In this document: piece by piece, positions 34,851 through 43,688 of the stretch
Layout: every line of letters begins with the position of its first letter
Position numbering within the stretch: position 1 is the stretch's first letter
Source: Vaginella massiliensis
Lineage (GTDB): Bacteria > Bacteroidota > Bacteroidia > Flavobacteriales > Weeksellaceae
Reading direction: 5' to 3'
Length of the DNA stretch: 64,000 bases
NCBI RefSeq assembly: GCF_900089075.1
Contig: NZ_LT593746.1
Span: forward strand, 198,482-262,481
Translations under genes and position numbers: made by a program
The notes under the pieces: model-generated
Told to the model about the DNA's origin: nothing
What the model saw: the letters and a program-made list of their open reading frames with translations, nothing else
Database searches by the model: none

Positions 34851-36635
34851 CTACACTTCCTGCAATTCTACCATTTTTTTAAATCGTTCAGATTTCTCGG
34901 TTAGTTCCCTAAAACTACCAAAGTTGATAATCTCACCATGATCCATCAGGTAAACAGTGTCTACATTCTTTATGGTGGATAGCCTATGGGCGATAATGAC
35001 CATCGTCACCTGACCGTGTAGCATATCGATGTTGTCTTTAATGTGCTGCTCCGTTTCAGAATCCAATGCAGATGTTGCCTCATCCATAATGAGGAGCTCC
35101 GCATCTTTATATAGTTCTCTCGCTATAGAGATTCTCTGCTTTTGCCCCCCAGATACCAAAATACCATTGTTTCCTAATTTAGCATCTTCGCCCTCTTCCA
35201 AAGATGCGAGAAACTTTTTCATAGATACCATTTCCATCGTTTTGTGGAATTTTTCTAAATTCTCTGGCGTTTTTTCCGCCCAGAAGGTCACATTGTTATA
35301 GATAGTATCGTCAAAAATTACAGGCTCTTGAGTAATATAACCAACACGCAAGCGAAAAACATCGAGATTGCTATTATATAAATCGGTGCCATCTACCTTC
35401 ACCATCCCTTGATGGGGAGGTAAGAGTCCACAGATGATATTTGCAAGTGTGGTTTTACCAGCGCCACTTTCTCCGACTAAAGCGATAGATTTTTTTTCTG
35501 GAATATAAAGGTTGATATCTTTAAGAACTTGAGTATTGCCAAAGGTAACGCCTACATGATCAAGGTCTATATTGTGGATTTGAGGAATTATATCAGCACC
35601 CTGGAATTCTTTATAAGTCTTTAATTCACTTAGTAAGCCTTCTATAGATTCTAAACCAGCAGATGAACCTAAGAAGCTGTTCCAAGAATTTTGCATGGTA
35701 GCGAGATGAGCTAATGCTCTATAAAATAATAGTAAACTGACAAGGATAGAACCAAATTCACCCCCCATAATATTTACCTGAATCAAAATAACAATAGCAA
35801 TAATGATAATAATTAAGGGTTCTCTCAAACTTTCTGAAATAGCACCAACCTTACCTATTTTAAAAGTGTATTCTTCATCTTTCTCAATATTTTTGCGGAG
35901 CTTATATTCAAAAGTGCGGAAATAATTAGTAGCTTTTAAGTATTTAAAATGAGAAATAGCCTGAATTAAGTTGCCATTAAAATCGTTCCCTATCAAGGTT
36001 TGTTTTCGAGAATACTCTTTGGTGATTTTATTAACATATTTATATATGAAATTGGTAATAGCGCCACCAATACCTACCATTATAGCAAATTGCCAGTTAG
36101 ACATAAAAGCCAAAACTATATAAGTCAAGACCATTACAACATGTTGCATGGTATTAAAATAGGCTACCATCGAGCCAATCAATCTACTTGTTTCTCCAAT
36201 CATATTGTTCTGGATTTTACCAACATCTAAGGCGGTAAACCCTGTATATGATAAGTTTCTCAGGCCGTCTACCAATTTTAGACGGATGGTTCGAATGGCT
36301 TTTAATCTTATTTTTGTAAAATAAAGAATCCGGATATAATAGAAAATACCTTTTAGTATAAAAAGGCTAATCATCATTATTAAAGCTGTAGTTAAATTTA
36401 GCTGTAAACCAATATTTTCAATAAAATCTACTACAAATTTTAATTTCCCCAGAGAGTTATCGCCCGAATCGCTACCAGTGGCTAAACTTAGTAGAGGGAT
36501 AAACATCGCCAGTCCCAAGCCATCCATTAAACCAACTAAAAAGTTAAGAATAAGGTAACCGTAGATATGAAAGCCAATAATTTTTTTGAAATAATTAAAA
36601 TAACCTTTTTTAAAAAAATTAAACTTATTCAACAT
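34851..36635 (-). CDS. ABC transporter, fused permease/ATPase (MsbA/PglK-like exporter)
   Basis: A 594-residue half-transporter. Six helices fill residues 1-330. The ATPase domain has Walker A GESGAGKTTL, Q-loop YITQEPVIFDD, signature LVSGGQKQRISIARELY, Walker B LLIMDEATSALDSE and the switch His in IIAHRLST. Such proteins flip lipid-linked oligosaccharides (PglK) or lipid A (MsbA). I see no MOP-type Wzx flippase anywhere in the locus, so this is the best flippase candidate. It ends 3 nt after the rfbA start side, in one operon with rfbAB. Confidence 0.88.
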   Translation of the reverse strand: MLNKFNFFKKGYFNYFKKIIGFHIYGYLILNFLVGLMDGLGLAMFIPLLSLATGSDSGDNSLGKLKFVVDFIENIGLQLNLTTALIMMISLFILKGIFYYIRILYFTKIRLKAIRTIRLKLVDGLRNLSYTGFTALDVGKIQNNMIGETSRLIGSMVAYFNTMQHVVMVLTYIVLAFMSNWQFAIMVGIGGAITNFIYKYVNKITKEYSRKQTLIGNDFNGNLIQAISHFKYLKATNYFRTFEYKLRKNIEKDEEYTFKIGKVGAISESLREPLIIIIIAIVILIQVNIMGGEFGSILVSLLLFYRALAHLATMQNSWNSFLGSSAGLESIEGLLSELKTYKEFQGADIIPQIHNIDLDHVGVTFGNTQVLKDINLYIPEKKSIALVGESGAGKTTLANIICGLLPPHQGMVKVDGTDLYNSNLDVFRLRVGYITQEPVIFDDTIYNNVTFWAEKTPENLEKFHKTMEMVSMKKFLASLEEGEDAKLGNNGILVSGGQKQRISIARELYKDAELLIMDEATSALDSETEQHIKDNIDMLHGQVTMVIIAHRLSTIKNVDTVYLMDHGEIINFGSFRELTEKSERFKKMVELQEV

Positions 36636-36638
36636 TTA

Positions 36639-37502
36639 TTAGTTGTTTATTATCTTTTTCAAATACGCTCCATAACCGCTTTTTCCATATTTTTCGGCAG
36701 CGGCTAAGAGTTGTTCTTTGTTAATATATCCTTTTCTATATGCGATTTCTTCTATGCACGAGACGCTTACGCCTTGGCGTTTTTCGATCACTCGTACAAA
36801 CTCTGAGGCTTCGTGCAGCGACTCAAAAGTCCCGGTGTCCAACCAAGCAGTGCCTCGATCCATGATTCCAACTTCCAATTCGCCTTTTTCCAAATACACT
36901 TTATTGATATCGGTAATCTCGAGCTCGCCGCGAGCAGAAGGTTTTAAACTTTTAGCAATTTCTACGACTTGGTTATCGTAAAAATATAAGCCTGGCACTG
37001 CATAATTTGACTTCGGCTTGCTTGGTTTTTCTTCTATCGACAATGCTTTTTGATGTTCATCAAAATCAACAACACCATATCGCTCTGGGTCTGCTACTTG
37101 ATAGGCAAATACACAACCGCCTTCGACCTGAGTTTTGCTCTCCAGCAACTTCGGTAATCCTGACCCATAAAAAATATTATCACCCAAAACAAGAGCAACT
37201 TTTTCATCGCCAATAAATTCTTCTCCAATGATAAATGCTTGCGCCAAGCCATCCGGGGTCGGTTGTACGGCATATTGTATCGTGCATCCAATCTGTGATC
37301 CATCTCCTAATAATCGCTGAAATGGCTCTGAATCTTGTGGTGTTGTGATGATTAATATTTCTCGAATACCCGCCAACAACAAGGTCGACAAAGGGTAATA
37401 AATCATGGGTTTGTCGTACACCGGCATCAGTTGTTTACTTACAGAAATCGTTAACGGATAAAGCCTTGTACCAGAACCTCCTGCGAGAATAATTCCTTTC
37501 AT
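36639..37502 (-). CDS. rfbA: Glucose-1-phosphate thymidylyltransferase
   Basis: A 287-residue nucleotidyltransferase making dTDP-glucose from dTTP and glucose-1-phosphate. It has [18 protein letters not shown] with the activating Arg, [29 protein letters not shown] and [20 protein letters not shown], all typical RmlA. Length is complete. It lies 27 nt after rfbB in the same direction. Confidence 0.95.
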   Translation of the reverse strand: MKGIILAGGSGTRLYPLTISVSKQLMPVYDKPMIYYPLSTLLLAGIREILIITTPQDSEPFQRLLGDGSQIGCTIQYAVQPTPDGLAQAFIIGEEFIGDEKVALVLGDNIFYGSGLPKLLESKTQVEGGCVFAYQVADPERYGVVDFDEHQKALSIEEKPSKPKSNYAVPGLYFYDNQVVEIAKSLKPSARGELEITDINKVYLEKGELEVGIMDRGTAWLDTGTFESLHEASEFVRVIEKRQGVSVSCIEEIAYRKGYINKEQLLAAAEKYGKSGYGAYLKKIINN

Positions 37503-37529
37503 AGTCTATGTTAGTTGTAATCGTTTAGT

Positions 37530-38579
37530 TTAATGTTGATATTGTTTATCGTAATAGTTTTGATAATCACCCGAGGTCACATTTGCCAACCATTGTTCAT
37601 TTGCCAAAAACCAATCAATCGTTTTCGACAAGCCTTCTTCAAAGGTTACCGAAGGCTTCCAACCCAAGGTTTTGTTTATTTTTGTCGCGTCTATCGCATA
37701 GCGCAAATCGTGTCCCGGACGGTCTTTTACAAAAGTGATGAGTTGTTCACTTTCTCCTTTTGCTCTCCCCAACTTTTCGTCCATTTGTCTGCACAATTCT
37801 TTCACCAAATCGATATTCGTCCACTCGTTGAAACCGCCTACATTGTAGGCTTCGCCTGTTTTTCCTTCGTGAAAAACCAAATCGATCGCCTTGGCATGAT
37901 CGATCACATACAGCCAATCGCGCGTATATTTTCCGTCGCCGTAAATAGGCAAAGGTTTTTTGTGGATGATATTGTGAATGCAAAGCGGAATCAATTTTTC
38001 TGGAAAATGATTTGGTCCGTAATTATTCGAACAATTGGTGAGTACAATTGGCAAACCATAGGTGTCGTGATACGCTCGCACAAAATGATCTGAAGACGCT
38101 TTGGAAGCCGAATAAGGCGAATGCGGATCGTAAGCGGTTTCTTCGGTAAAAAAACCATCTTCACCTAAGGTTCCATACACCTCATCGGTGGAAACGTGAT
38201 GAAAACGCTTTCCTTCAAAATCTCCATTCCAAATATGTTTGGCAGCATTGAGCAGATTTACGGTTCCGATAACATTGGTCATCACAAAATCCAACGGATT
38301 GCTGATCGAGCGGTCTACATGCGACTCTGCCGCCAAATGAATAACGCCATCGGGGCGATGTTGCTCGAAAATCGCGAATATGTGCGCAGCGTCGGTAATA
38401 TCGGCTTTGATGAACTGATAGTTCGGCTCATTTTCTATATCGCGCAAGTTTTCTAGATTTCCGGCATAGGTAAGCGCATCTAAATTGATGATTTTATAGT
38501 CTTTGTATTTTTTTACAAACTCACGAACGACATGAGAACCTATAAAACCCGCTCCACCTGTTATGATAAGTGTTTTCAT
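37530..38579 (-). CDS. rfbB: dTDP-glucose 4,6-dehydratase
   Basis: An extended SDR of 349 residues from the ATG at 38579; the frame is open 6 codons further, but ITGGAGFIGSHVV needs the shorter start. Active-site features are HLAAESHVDRSI, HVSTDEVYGTLG and YSASKASSDH (Tyr/Lys), then NCSNNYGPNHFPEKLIPL. The product is dTDP-4-keto-6-deoxyglucose. Neither rfbC nor rfbD is in this window, so the final sugar (rhamnose or another 6-deoxysugar) is open. Confidence 0.95.
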   Translation of the reverse strand: MKTLIITGGAGFIGSHVVREFVKKYKDYKIINLDALTYAGNLENLRDIENEPNYQFIKADITDAAHIFAIFEQHRPDGVIHLAAESHVDRSISNPLDFVMTNVIGTVNLLNAAKHIWNGDFEGKRFHHVSTDEVYGTLGEDGFFTEETAYDPHSPYSASKASSDHFVRAYHDTYGLPIVLTNCSNNYGPNHFPEKLIPLCIHNIIHKKPLPIYGDGKYTRDWLYVIDHAKAIDLVFHEGKTGEAYNVGGFNEWTNIDLVKELCRQMDEKLGRAKGESEQLITFVKDRPGHDLRYAIDATKINKTLGWKPSVTFEEGLSKTIDWFLANEQWLANVTSGDYQNYYDKQYQH

Positions 38580-38719
38580 AGTTTTCTTTTGGTACAAGAA
38601 TTCTTATAATTCTAATTTTTTTTGAACTGTTCTTATAACAAATACTAAACAATGGTCAAAAAAATAATTATCCGGATGCTGAACAAAAAGCTGTTCTTTT
38701 CAACATTCAAATCAATCTA

Positions 38720-38727
38720 CAAATTTA
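38720..38727 (-). promoter_or_regulatory. Candidate -7 element of the rfbBA/ABC operon
   Basis: On the minus strand TAAATTTG matches TAnnTTTG, 140 nt before the rfbB start, which implies a long leader. The 202-bp divergent gap to panB shows no gene. Confidence 0.25.
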
Positions 38728-38781
38728 AAAAAGTTTTATGATTAATAATTATATCAAGTAAATTAGCAAAAAATTAATAAA

Positions 38782-39597
38782 ATGTCCATTTCAAAAGAAA
38801 TAAAACGAGTTACAACCGAAACCTTACGCTCGATGAAAGAAAATGGTGAAAAAATCGCCATGCTCACTGCCTACGACTTTACCATAGCGACATTGGTGGA
38901 TGCTGCAGGCGTCGAAGTCATTCTTGTGGGTGATTCGGCTTCCAATGTAATGGCGGGTCACGAGACCACTTTACCTATCACGCTCGATCAGATGATTTAC
39001 CATGCGCAATGTGTGGTAAGAGCAGCCAAAAGAGCTTTGGTCGTAGTCGATTTGCCTTTCGGAACGTATCAATCGGATCCTCAAAAAGCCTTAGAATCTG
39101 CCGTGAGAGTCATGAAAGAATCGGGTGCCCACGCGATCAAAATAGAAGGTGGTAAAGAAATCGAAGAATCGATCAGAAGAATAGTCAACGCTGGTATTCC
39201 TGTGATGGGACACTTGGGTCTAACGCCGCAATCGATCTATCAATTTGGTTCGTACAAAGTGCGAGCGAAAGAAGAAGCCGAGGCTCAAAAATTGATGAAC
39301 GATGCGAAGCTTTTAGAAGAATTAGGTTGTTTTTCTTTGGTGATGGAAAAAATTCCGACTGAATTGGCAACTCGAGTAACCCAATCTATTCAAATTCCGA
39401 CCATAGGCATTGGCGCAGGTCATGGTACCGACGGACAAGTCTTGGTGGTACACGACATGTTGGGTCTGAACAACGAATTCAACCCAAAATTTGTTCGTAA
39501 ATATTTGAATCTTGAAGATCAAATCAAAACGGCAATTTCACACTATGTTTCGGATGTAAAATCAGTCGATTTTCCGAATCAGAACGAACAATATTAA
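38782..39597 (+). CDS. panB: 3-methyl-2-oxobutanoate hydroxymethyltransferase
   Basis: A 271-residue enzyme that makes ketopantoate for pantothenate and CoA. Motifs include [33 protein letters not shown] (metal-binding Asp in VGDS), [30 protein letters not shown] and [18 protein letters not shown]. Complete length. It begins a plus-strand run that is not part of the polysaccharide locus. Confidence 0.95.
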   Translation: MSISKEIKRVTTETLRSMKENGEKIAMLTAYDFTIATLVDAAGVEVILVGDSASNVMAGHETTLPITLDQMIYHAQCVVRAAKRALVVVDLPFGTYQSDPQKALESAVRVMKESGAHAIKIEGGKEIEESIRRIVNAGIPVMGHLGLTPQSIYQFGSYKVRAKEEAEAQKLMNDAKLLEELGCFSLVMEKIPTELATRVTQSIQIPTIGIGAGHGTDGQVLVVHDMLGLNNEFNPKFVRKYLNLEDQIKTAISHYVSDVKSVDFPNQNEQY

Positions 39598-39612
39598 TCG
39601 CAAGAAAAGATA

Positions 39613-40293
39613 ATGACTCCTGAAATTTTATACGAAGACAACCATCTTCTCATCGTCAACAAAAAACCAGGAGAACTGGCGCAAGGCGACGACACGGGAG
39701 ACGTGCCGCTTATCGACAGCCTGAAACAATACATCAAAATACGCGATCAAAAACCCGGAAACGTTTTTTTGGGCTTGGTTCATCGACTCGACCGCCCAAC
39801 TTCTGGTATTTTGCTTTTTGCCAAAACTTCGAAAGCTTTGACACGCATGAATGATGCTTTCCAAAAACGTAACATAGACAAAGTTTACCGAGCTATTGTA
39901 CAAGGCACTCCGCCAAAAGAATCGGAGCGATTGACGCATTATCTAAGAAAAAATTCTAAAAACAACAAAACCACCGTCTATCCCAAACCTACAGATGGCG
40001 CCAAAGAGGCCATACTCGATTATCGTTGGTTGGGAAGTCTCGACAATTTCAATGTGTTGGAAATCGAATTGTTTACGGGTCGTTCGCATCAGATTCGTGC
40101 TCAATTGAGCGCGATTGGTTGCCCAATAAAAGGTGATTTGAAATACGGTGCAAAACGCTCCAATCCAGATGGTAGCATTGCGTTGCATGCACACAAACTG
40201 AGTTTTACGCATCCTGTAACCAAAGAAAACATCACGGTTATCGCTCCTCCACCAAACGATGCGGTTTGGAATGCAAGCTTGGTGTTTGATTAA
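39613..40293 (+). CDS. RluA-family pseudouridine synthase
   Basis: A 226-residue single-domain enzyme that isomerises uridine in RNA. It has HLLIVNKKPGELAQGD, then LVHRLDRPTSGILLFAKTSKAL with the catalytic Asp in HRLDRPTSG, and a GRSHQIRAQLSAIGCPIKGD block. There is no N-terminal S4 domain, so it is like RluA/RluC-short or TruC. The target RNA cannot be named. It follows panB by 15 nt. Confidence 0.9.
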   Translation: MTPEILYEDNHLLIVNKKPGELAQGDDTGDVPLIDSLKQYIKIRDQKPGNVFLGLVHRLDRPTSGILLFAKTSKALTRMNDAFQKRNIDKVYRAIVQGTPPKESERLTHYLRKNSKNNKTTVYPKPTDGAKEAILDYRWLGSLDNFNVLEIELFTGRSHQIRAQLSAIGCPIKGDLKYGAKRSNPDGSIALHAHKLSFTHPVTKENITVIAPPPNDAVWNASLVFD

Positions 40294-40322
40294 ATTGTAA
40301 ATTTGTATCGAATTTCATTTTC

Positions 40323-41177
40323 ATGAATCAACTTCTTTTTTTTATCGTCAAATCGTGTTCACGTCTACCATTAAGCGTGCTCTATGGCTTTGCAGATCTT
40401 ATCTACTTTGCGCTGCATTACCTCGTTGGTTACCGTAGAAAAGTGATTTTCGACAATCTGAAAAATTCGTTTCCAGATAAAACAAAGAAAAAACTGAAAC
40501 AGATACAAAAAGAATTTTACAGAAACTTTGCCGATTATCTGGTAGAAACGCTGAAAGCATTTACCATCAGTCCAGAAGAACTCGCCAAACGGCATACGCA
40601 TTCTGGCTTAGAAATCATGGAGCAAATACGTTCAGAAAACAAAAATGTATTGCTGATGGCTGGGCACGTTTTCAATTGGGAATGGTTTATCGGTACGGCT
40701 CTCATCCTACCAACACCACAAAACATCGCCGTTTATCACCGATTGCGAAATGCTTTTTGGGATAAAAAAATGTGTGAATTGCGCGCGCGTTACAGAACAA
40801 CGACAGTAGAAATGCGCAGCGTCATCAGACATATGTTGAAGACACCAAACGACGGCAATACCACCTATCTTTTGATAGCAGACCAAAGTCCGAAAAAACA
40901 CGAAATTCATTATGCTTTGCATTTTTTGCATCAACAAACTCCAGTTTTTTCTGGTTTCGATAAGCTGTTGACCAAGAAAGATTTTGCGGTTGTGTATGCC
41001 AAAACAACCAAGATAAAACGCGGTTATTACCACACAGAATTCATCAGAATCCCACCCAAAGCCGAACGTTTTATAGAACGAGAAGCGGTAGATAAATTCT
41101 ACCAATTATTAGAACAAACCATACAAGAAAACCCCAGCAATTGGCTTTGGAGTCACAAACGTTGGAAACACGCATAA
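40323..41177 (+). CDS. Lysophospholipid/lipid A-type acyltransferase (LpxL/HtrB family)
   Basis: A 284-residue protein with an N-terminal hydrophobic segment and the HX4E acyltransferase motif in MAGHVFNWEWFIG. NTTYLLIADQSPKK with a downstream FLHQQTPVFSG corresponds to the DQxxxxxG region of LpxL/LpxM proteins. It probably adds a secondary acyl chain to lipid A or a related lipid. It is about 30 nt after the pseudouridine synthase gene. Confidence 0.87.
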   Translation: MNQLLFFIVKSCSRLPLSVLYGFADLIYFALHYLVGYRRKVIFDNLKNSFPDKTKKKLKQIQKEFYRNFADYLVETLKAFTISPEELAKRHTHSGLEIMEQIRSENKNVLLMAGHVFNWEWFIGTALILPTPQNIAVYHRLRNAFWDKKMCELRARYRTTTVEMRSVIRHMLKTPNDGNTTYLLIADQSPKKHEIHYALHFLHQQTPVFSGFDKLLTKKDFAVVYAKTTKIKRGYYHTEFIRIPPKAERFIEREAVDKFYQLLEQTIQENPSNWLWSHKRWKHA

Positions 41178-41190
41178 AAAACAAATCCCC

Positions 41191-42183
41191 ATGGACAAGC
41201 TCGCAATTTGCATCCTCAATTGGAATGGTCGAAATCTTTTGGAAGAATTCCTCCCGTCGGTGGTGAAACACACTGCAGATCACCCTATTTATATCATAGA
41301 CAATTTATCAACCGACGATTATTTGCGTTTTTTACAAGAAAAATATCCTCAAATTCGCATCATTCAGAACCAAGAAAATTATGGTTTTGCAAAAGGCTAT
41401 AATGTCGGACTGCAATCGGTCGAAGCCGAATATTATTGTTTATTAAATTCGGATGTAGAAGTCACCGAAAATTGGGTCGAACCCATCCTTCAATTATTAG
41501 AACAAGATGCCGACATCGCTGCAGTACAACCCAAAATTTTATCGTACCGAACCAAAGACGAGTTCGAATACGCTGGCGCTGGCGGAGGGTTTATCGACAA
41601 TCTGGGATTTCCGTTTTGTAGAGGTCGCGTCTTTTTTTCGTTAGAAAAAGATGAACATCAGTTCGATGATACCATCGAAGTTTCTTGGGCTTCTGGCGCT
41701 TGTTTGTTTGTAAGAGCAGCAGATTTTTGGGCAGAAAATGGTTTCGATGAAGATTTCGAGGCGCATATGGAAGAAATCGATTGGTGTTGGCGCCTGAAAA
41801 ACAAGGGCAGAAAAATCATGTATTGCGGTTCTGCTACCGTTTATCATTTGGGCGCTGCCACGCTGAAAAAAGATTCGTACAAAAAACTCTACCTCAACTA
41901 CCGAAACAGCTTGTGGATGAACGTGAAAAATCTACCCAAAAACCGTTTGTTCACGCATATTTTCGCTCGCCTATCCCTAGACGGACTAGCGGCTATTGCT
42001 TTTCTTCCTACCAAAGGTTTTCCGCATCTCAAGGCTGTTTTTTGGGCGCATATGCATTTCTACCGAGACCTAAAAAAAATGTATAACAAACGAGCTGTTC
42101 ATCAAGCATCTTCCTATTATCACAAGAAACATGTGGCGTTTAAATATTTTGTTTTGGGTAGAAAAAAATACAAGGATTTGTAA
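41191..42183 (+). CDS. Glycosyltransferase family 2 (rhamnosyltransferase-like)
   Basis: A 330-residue GT2 enzyme: LAICILNWNGRNLLEEFLPSV, IYIIDNLSTDD, NYGFAKGYNVGL, LLNSDVEVTENW with the DxD-type site, and FDEDFEAHMEEIDWCWRLKNKG. The NWNG and NxGFAxGxNxG pattern is that of WbbL/RfbF-like enzymes, often rhamnosyltransferases. It is coupled to the lipid A-type acyltransferase (13 nt), so it may act in LPS core synthesis rather than the main locus. Confidence 0.87.
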   Translation: MDKLAICILNWNGRNLLEEFLPSVVKHTADHPIYIIDNLSTDDYLRFLQEKYPQIRIIQNQENYGFAKGYNVGLQSVEAEYYCLLNSDVEVTENWVEPILQLLEQDADIAAVQPKILSYRTKDEFEYAGAGGGFIDNLGFPFCRGRVFFSLEKDEHQFDDTIEVSWASGACLFVRAADFWAENGFDEDFEAHMEEIDWCWRLKNKGRKIMYCGSATVYHLGAATLKKDSYKKLYLNYRNSLWMNVKNLPKNRLFTHIFARLSLDGLAAIAFLPTKGFPHLKAVFWAHMHFYRDLKKMYNKRAVHQASSYYHKKHVAFKYFVLGRKKYKDL

Positions 42184-42257
42184 TTTTTAAACTAAGAGCT
42201 CCTCACACAACCGAAAATTGCATATCTTTATTAAAATAATCGTTAATATAGTTTATT

Positions 42258-42860
42258 ATGAGAGCCCTGATAATTGTCGATATGCAGAACGATTTTGTCC
42301 CTGGAGGACGTTTGGCTGTTGCAGGAGGAGATCAAATCATCGAGCGCATCAACCAATTGCAACTTCGATTCGATCTTGTGGTTGCTACCCAAGATTGGCA
42401 TCCTGCCGACCACAAAAGTTTTGCTTCGCAGCATCCAGCACACGCCCCATTCGACGTCATTACACTCGATGGTATATCGCAAACGCTTTGGCCAGACCAC
42501 TGTGTACAAGGAACGGAAGGCGCTGCTTTTCATCCGGCATTGCACACCGATAACATTCAGGCAATATTCCGAAAAGGTATGAATCCCGAAATCGATTCGT
42601 ACAGTGGTTTTTTCGATAATGCTCATCTGATTGCAACGGGACTTCACGGCTATTTGCAAGAAAAGAAGGTAAAAGAAATTTTTGTTTGCGGTTTGGCGGC
42701 AGATTTCTGTGTCTATTTTACGGCCATGGACGCTCTGAAATTAGGCTACAAAACGCACATTCTAGAGCGTGCAACCAAAGCCATTGATGAAGAAAGCTTC
42801 GATGAAAAAGTAAAGGAATTTATCGTGCGTGGCGGTTTTTTATCTTCGTATATCGATTAA
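42258..42860 (+). CDS. pncA: Nicotinamidase/pyrazinamidase
   Basis: A 200-residue cysteine hydrolase that turns nicotinamide into nicotinate for NAD salvage. Catalytic Asp is in VDMQNDFVPGG, Lys in FRKGMNPEIDSYSGFFDN, Cys in VCGLAADFCVYFTAMDA. The metal site is in TQDWHPADHKSF. Complete length. It stands alone, with 74 and 46 bp to the neighbours. Confidence 0.95.
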   Translation: MRALIIVDMQNDFVPGGRLAVAGGDQIIERINQLQLRFDLVVATQDWHPADHKSFASQHPAHAPFDVITLDGISQTLWPDHCVQGTEGAAFHPALHTDNIQAIFRKGMNPEIDSYSGFFDNAHLIATGLHGYLQEKKVKEIFVCGLAADFCVYFTAMDALKLGYKTHILERATKAIDEESFDEKVKEFIVRGGFLSSYID

Positions 42861-42906
42861 TTTGTAACATTTCCTTACCCCAGAATATTAACTAAAAAAA
42901 CAAGTC

Positions 42907-43668
42907 ATGAAAAATTTCATTTTCAGCTTAATGCTAAGCATTGGGAGCCTTACGGCAACGCATGCACAACAGCAAAACATAGAAGCCAGCTATGTGATGA
43001 CCATCAATTTGAATGTTGAAGAGACCCTGAAAAACGTTCCGAAATCGTTTCAGGCAGAAGCCAGAAAAAATTTAGAGGCTATCAACAAAGAGGGGATTTA
43101 TGTAGATTACACCCTGACGTCTGACGGAAAGCAATCGGTTTATAAATTGATAGAAAAAATCAGCAACGACAATTCTATTTCGGCACAGGTTGTACAAATG
43201 ATGACGATGATGGATAAAGAGCCCATGTACAAATTCTTAGACAAAAACGAGTACACCAAACTCTACGATATTTTTGGTAAGCGCTACCAAATAAAGGACG
43301 AATTAACCAATTTTGATTGGAAAATAAGCCGAGAAAAATCGAAAATCAATGGCTACGATGTGACCAAAGCTACGGGCATCATCAACGACAGTATTCCTGT
43401 AACTGCCTGGTACGCAACACAAATAAATATCAAAGATGGACCAGAACGCTTTTGGGGTTTGCCAGGACTTATCGTAAAAGTTGAGTCTAAAAACGATAAA
43501 GCCGATTTTAGCATCCAACTGAAAGAGTTGAATATCACCGATAAGCCTGTAAAAATAAACCCTCCGACCGAAAAGAAAACTTATACCATGAAAGAATACG
43601 AGGATGAAATGCGCATTTGGGAGAAAAATTTTAGGGAACAAATGAATCAAGGAGTAGACAAAGATTGA
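42907..43668 (+). CDS. GLPGLI family protein
   Basis: A 253-residue secreted protein with a signal peptide (MKNFIFSLMLSIGSLTATHAQ). The name-giving FWGLPGLIVKVES lies at about residue 180. The family is common in Bacteroidota and usually sits beside a large beta-barrel receptor, as here (overlap region with the next gene). Function unknown; perhaps it works with the adjacent barrel in binding or handling an extracellular compound. Confidence 0.9.
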   Translation: MKNFIFSLMLSIGSLTATHAQQQNIEASYVMTINLNVEETLKNVPKSFQAEARKNLEAINKEGIYVDYTLTSDGKQSVYKLIEKISNDNSISAQVVQMMTMMDKEPMYKFLDKNEYTKLYDIFGKRYQIKDELTNFDWKISREKSKINGYDVTKATGIINDSIPVTAWYATQINIKDGPERFWGLPGLIVKVESKNDKADFSIQLKELNITDKPVKINPPTEKKTYTMKEYEDEMRIWEKNFREQMNQGVDKD

Positions 43669-43688
43669 TATTCAACCAAAAACTATAC

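Noticed and set aside
37533-38093. 186-codon plus-strand open frame
   Set aside because: Lies wholly antisense to rfbB; translation has no family pattern.
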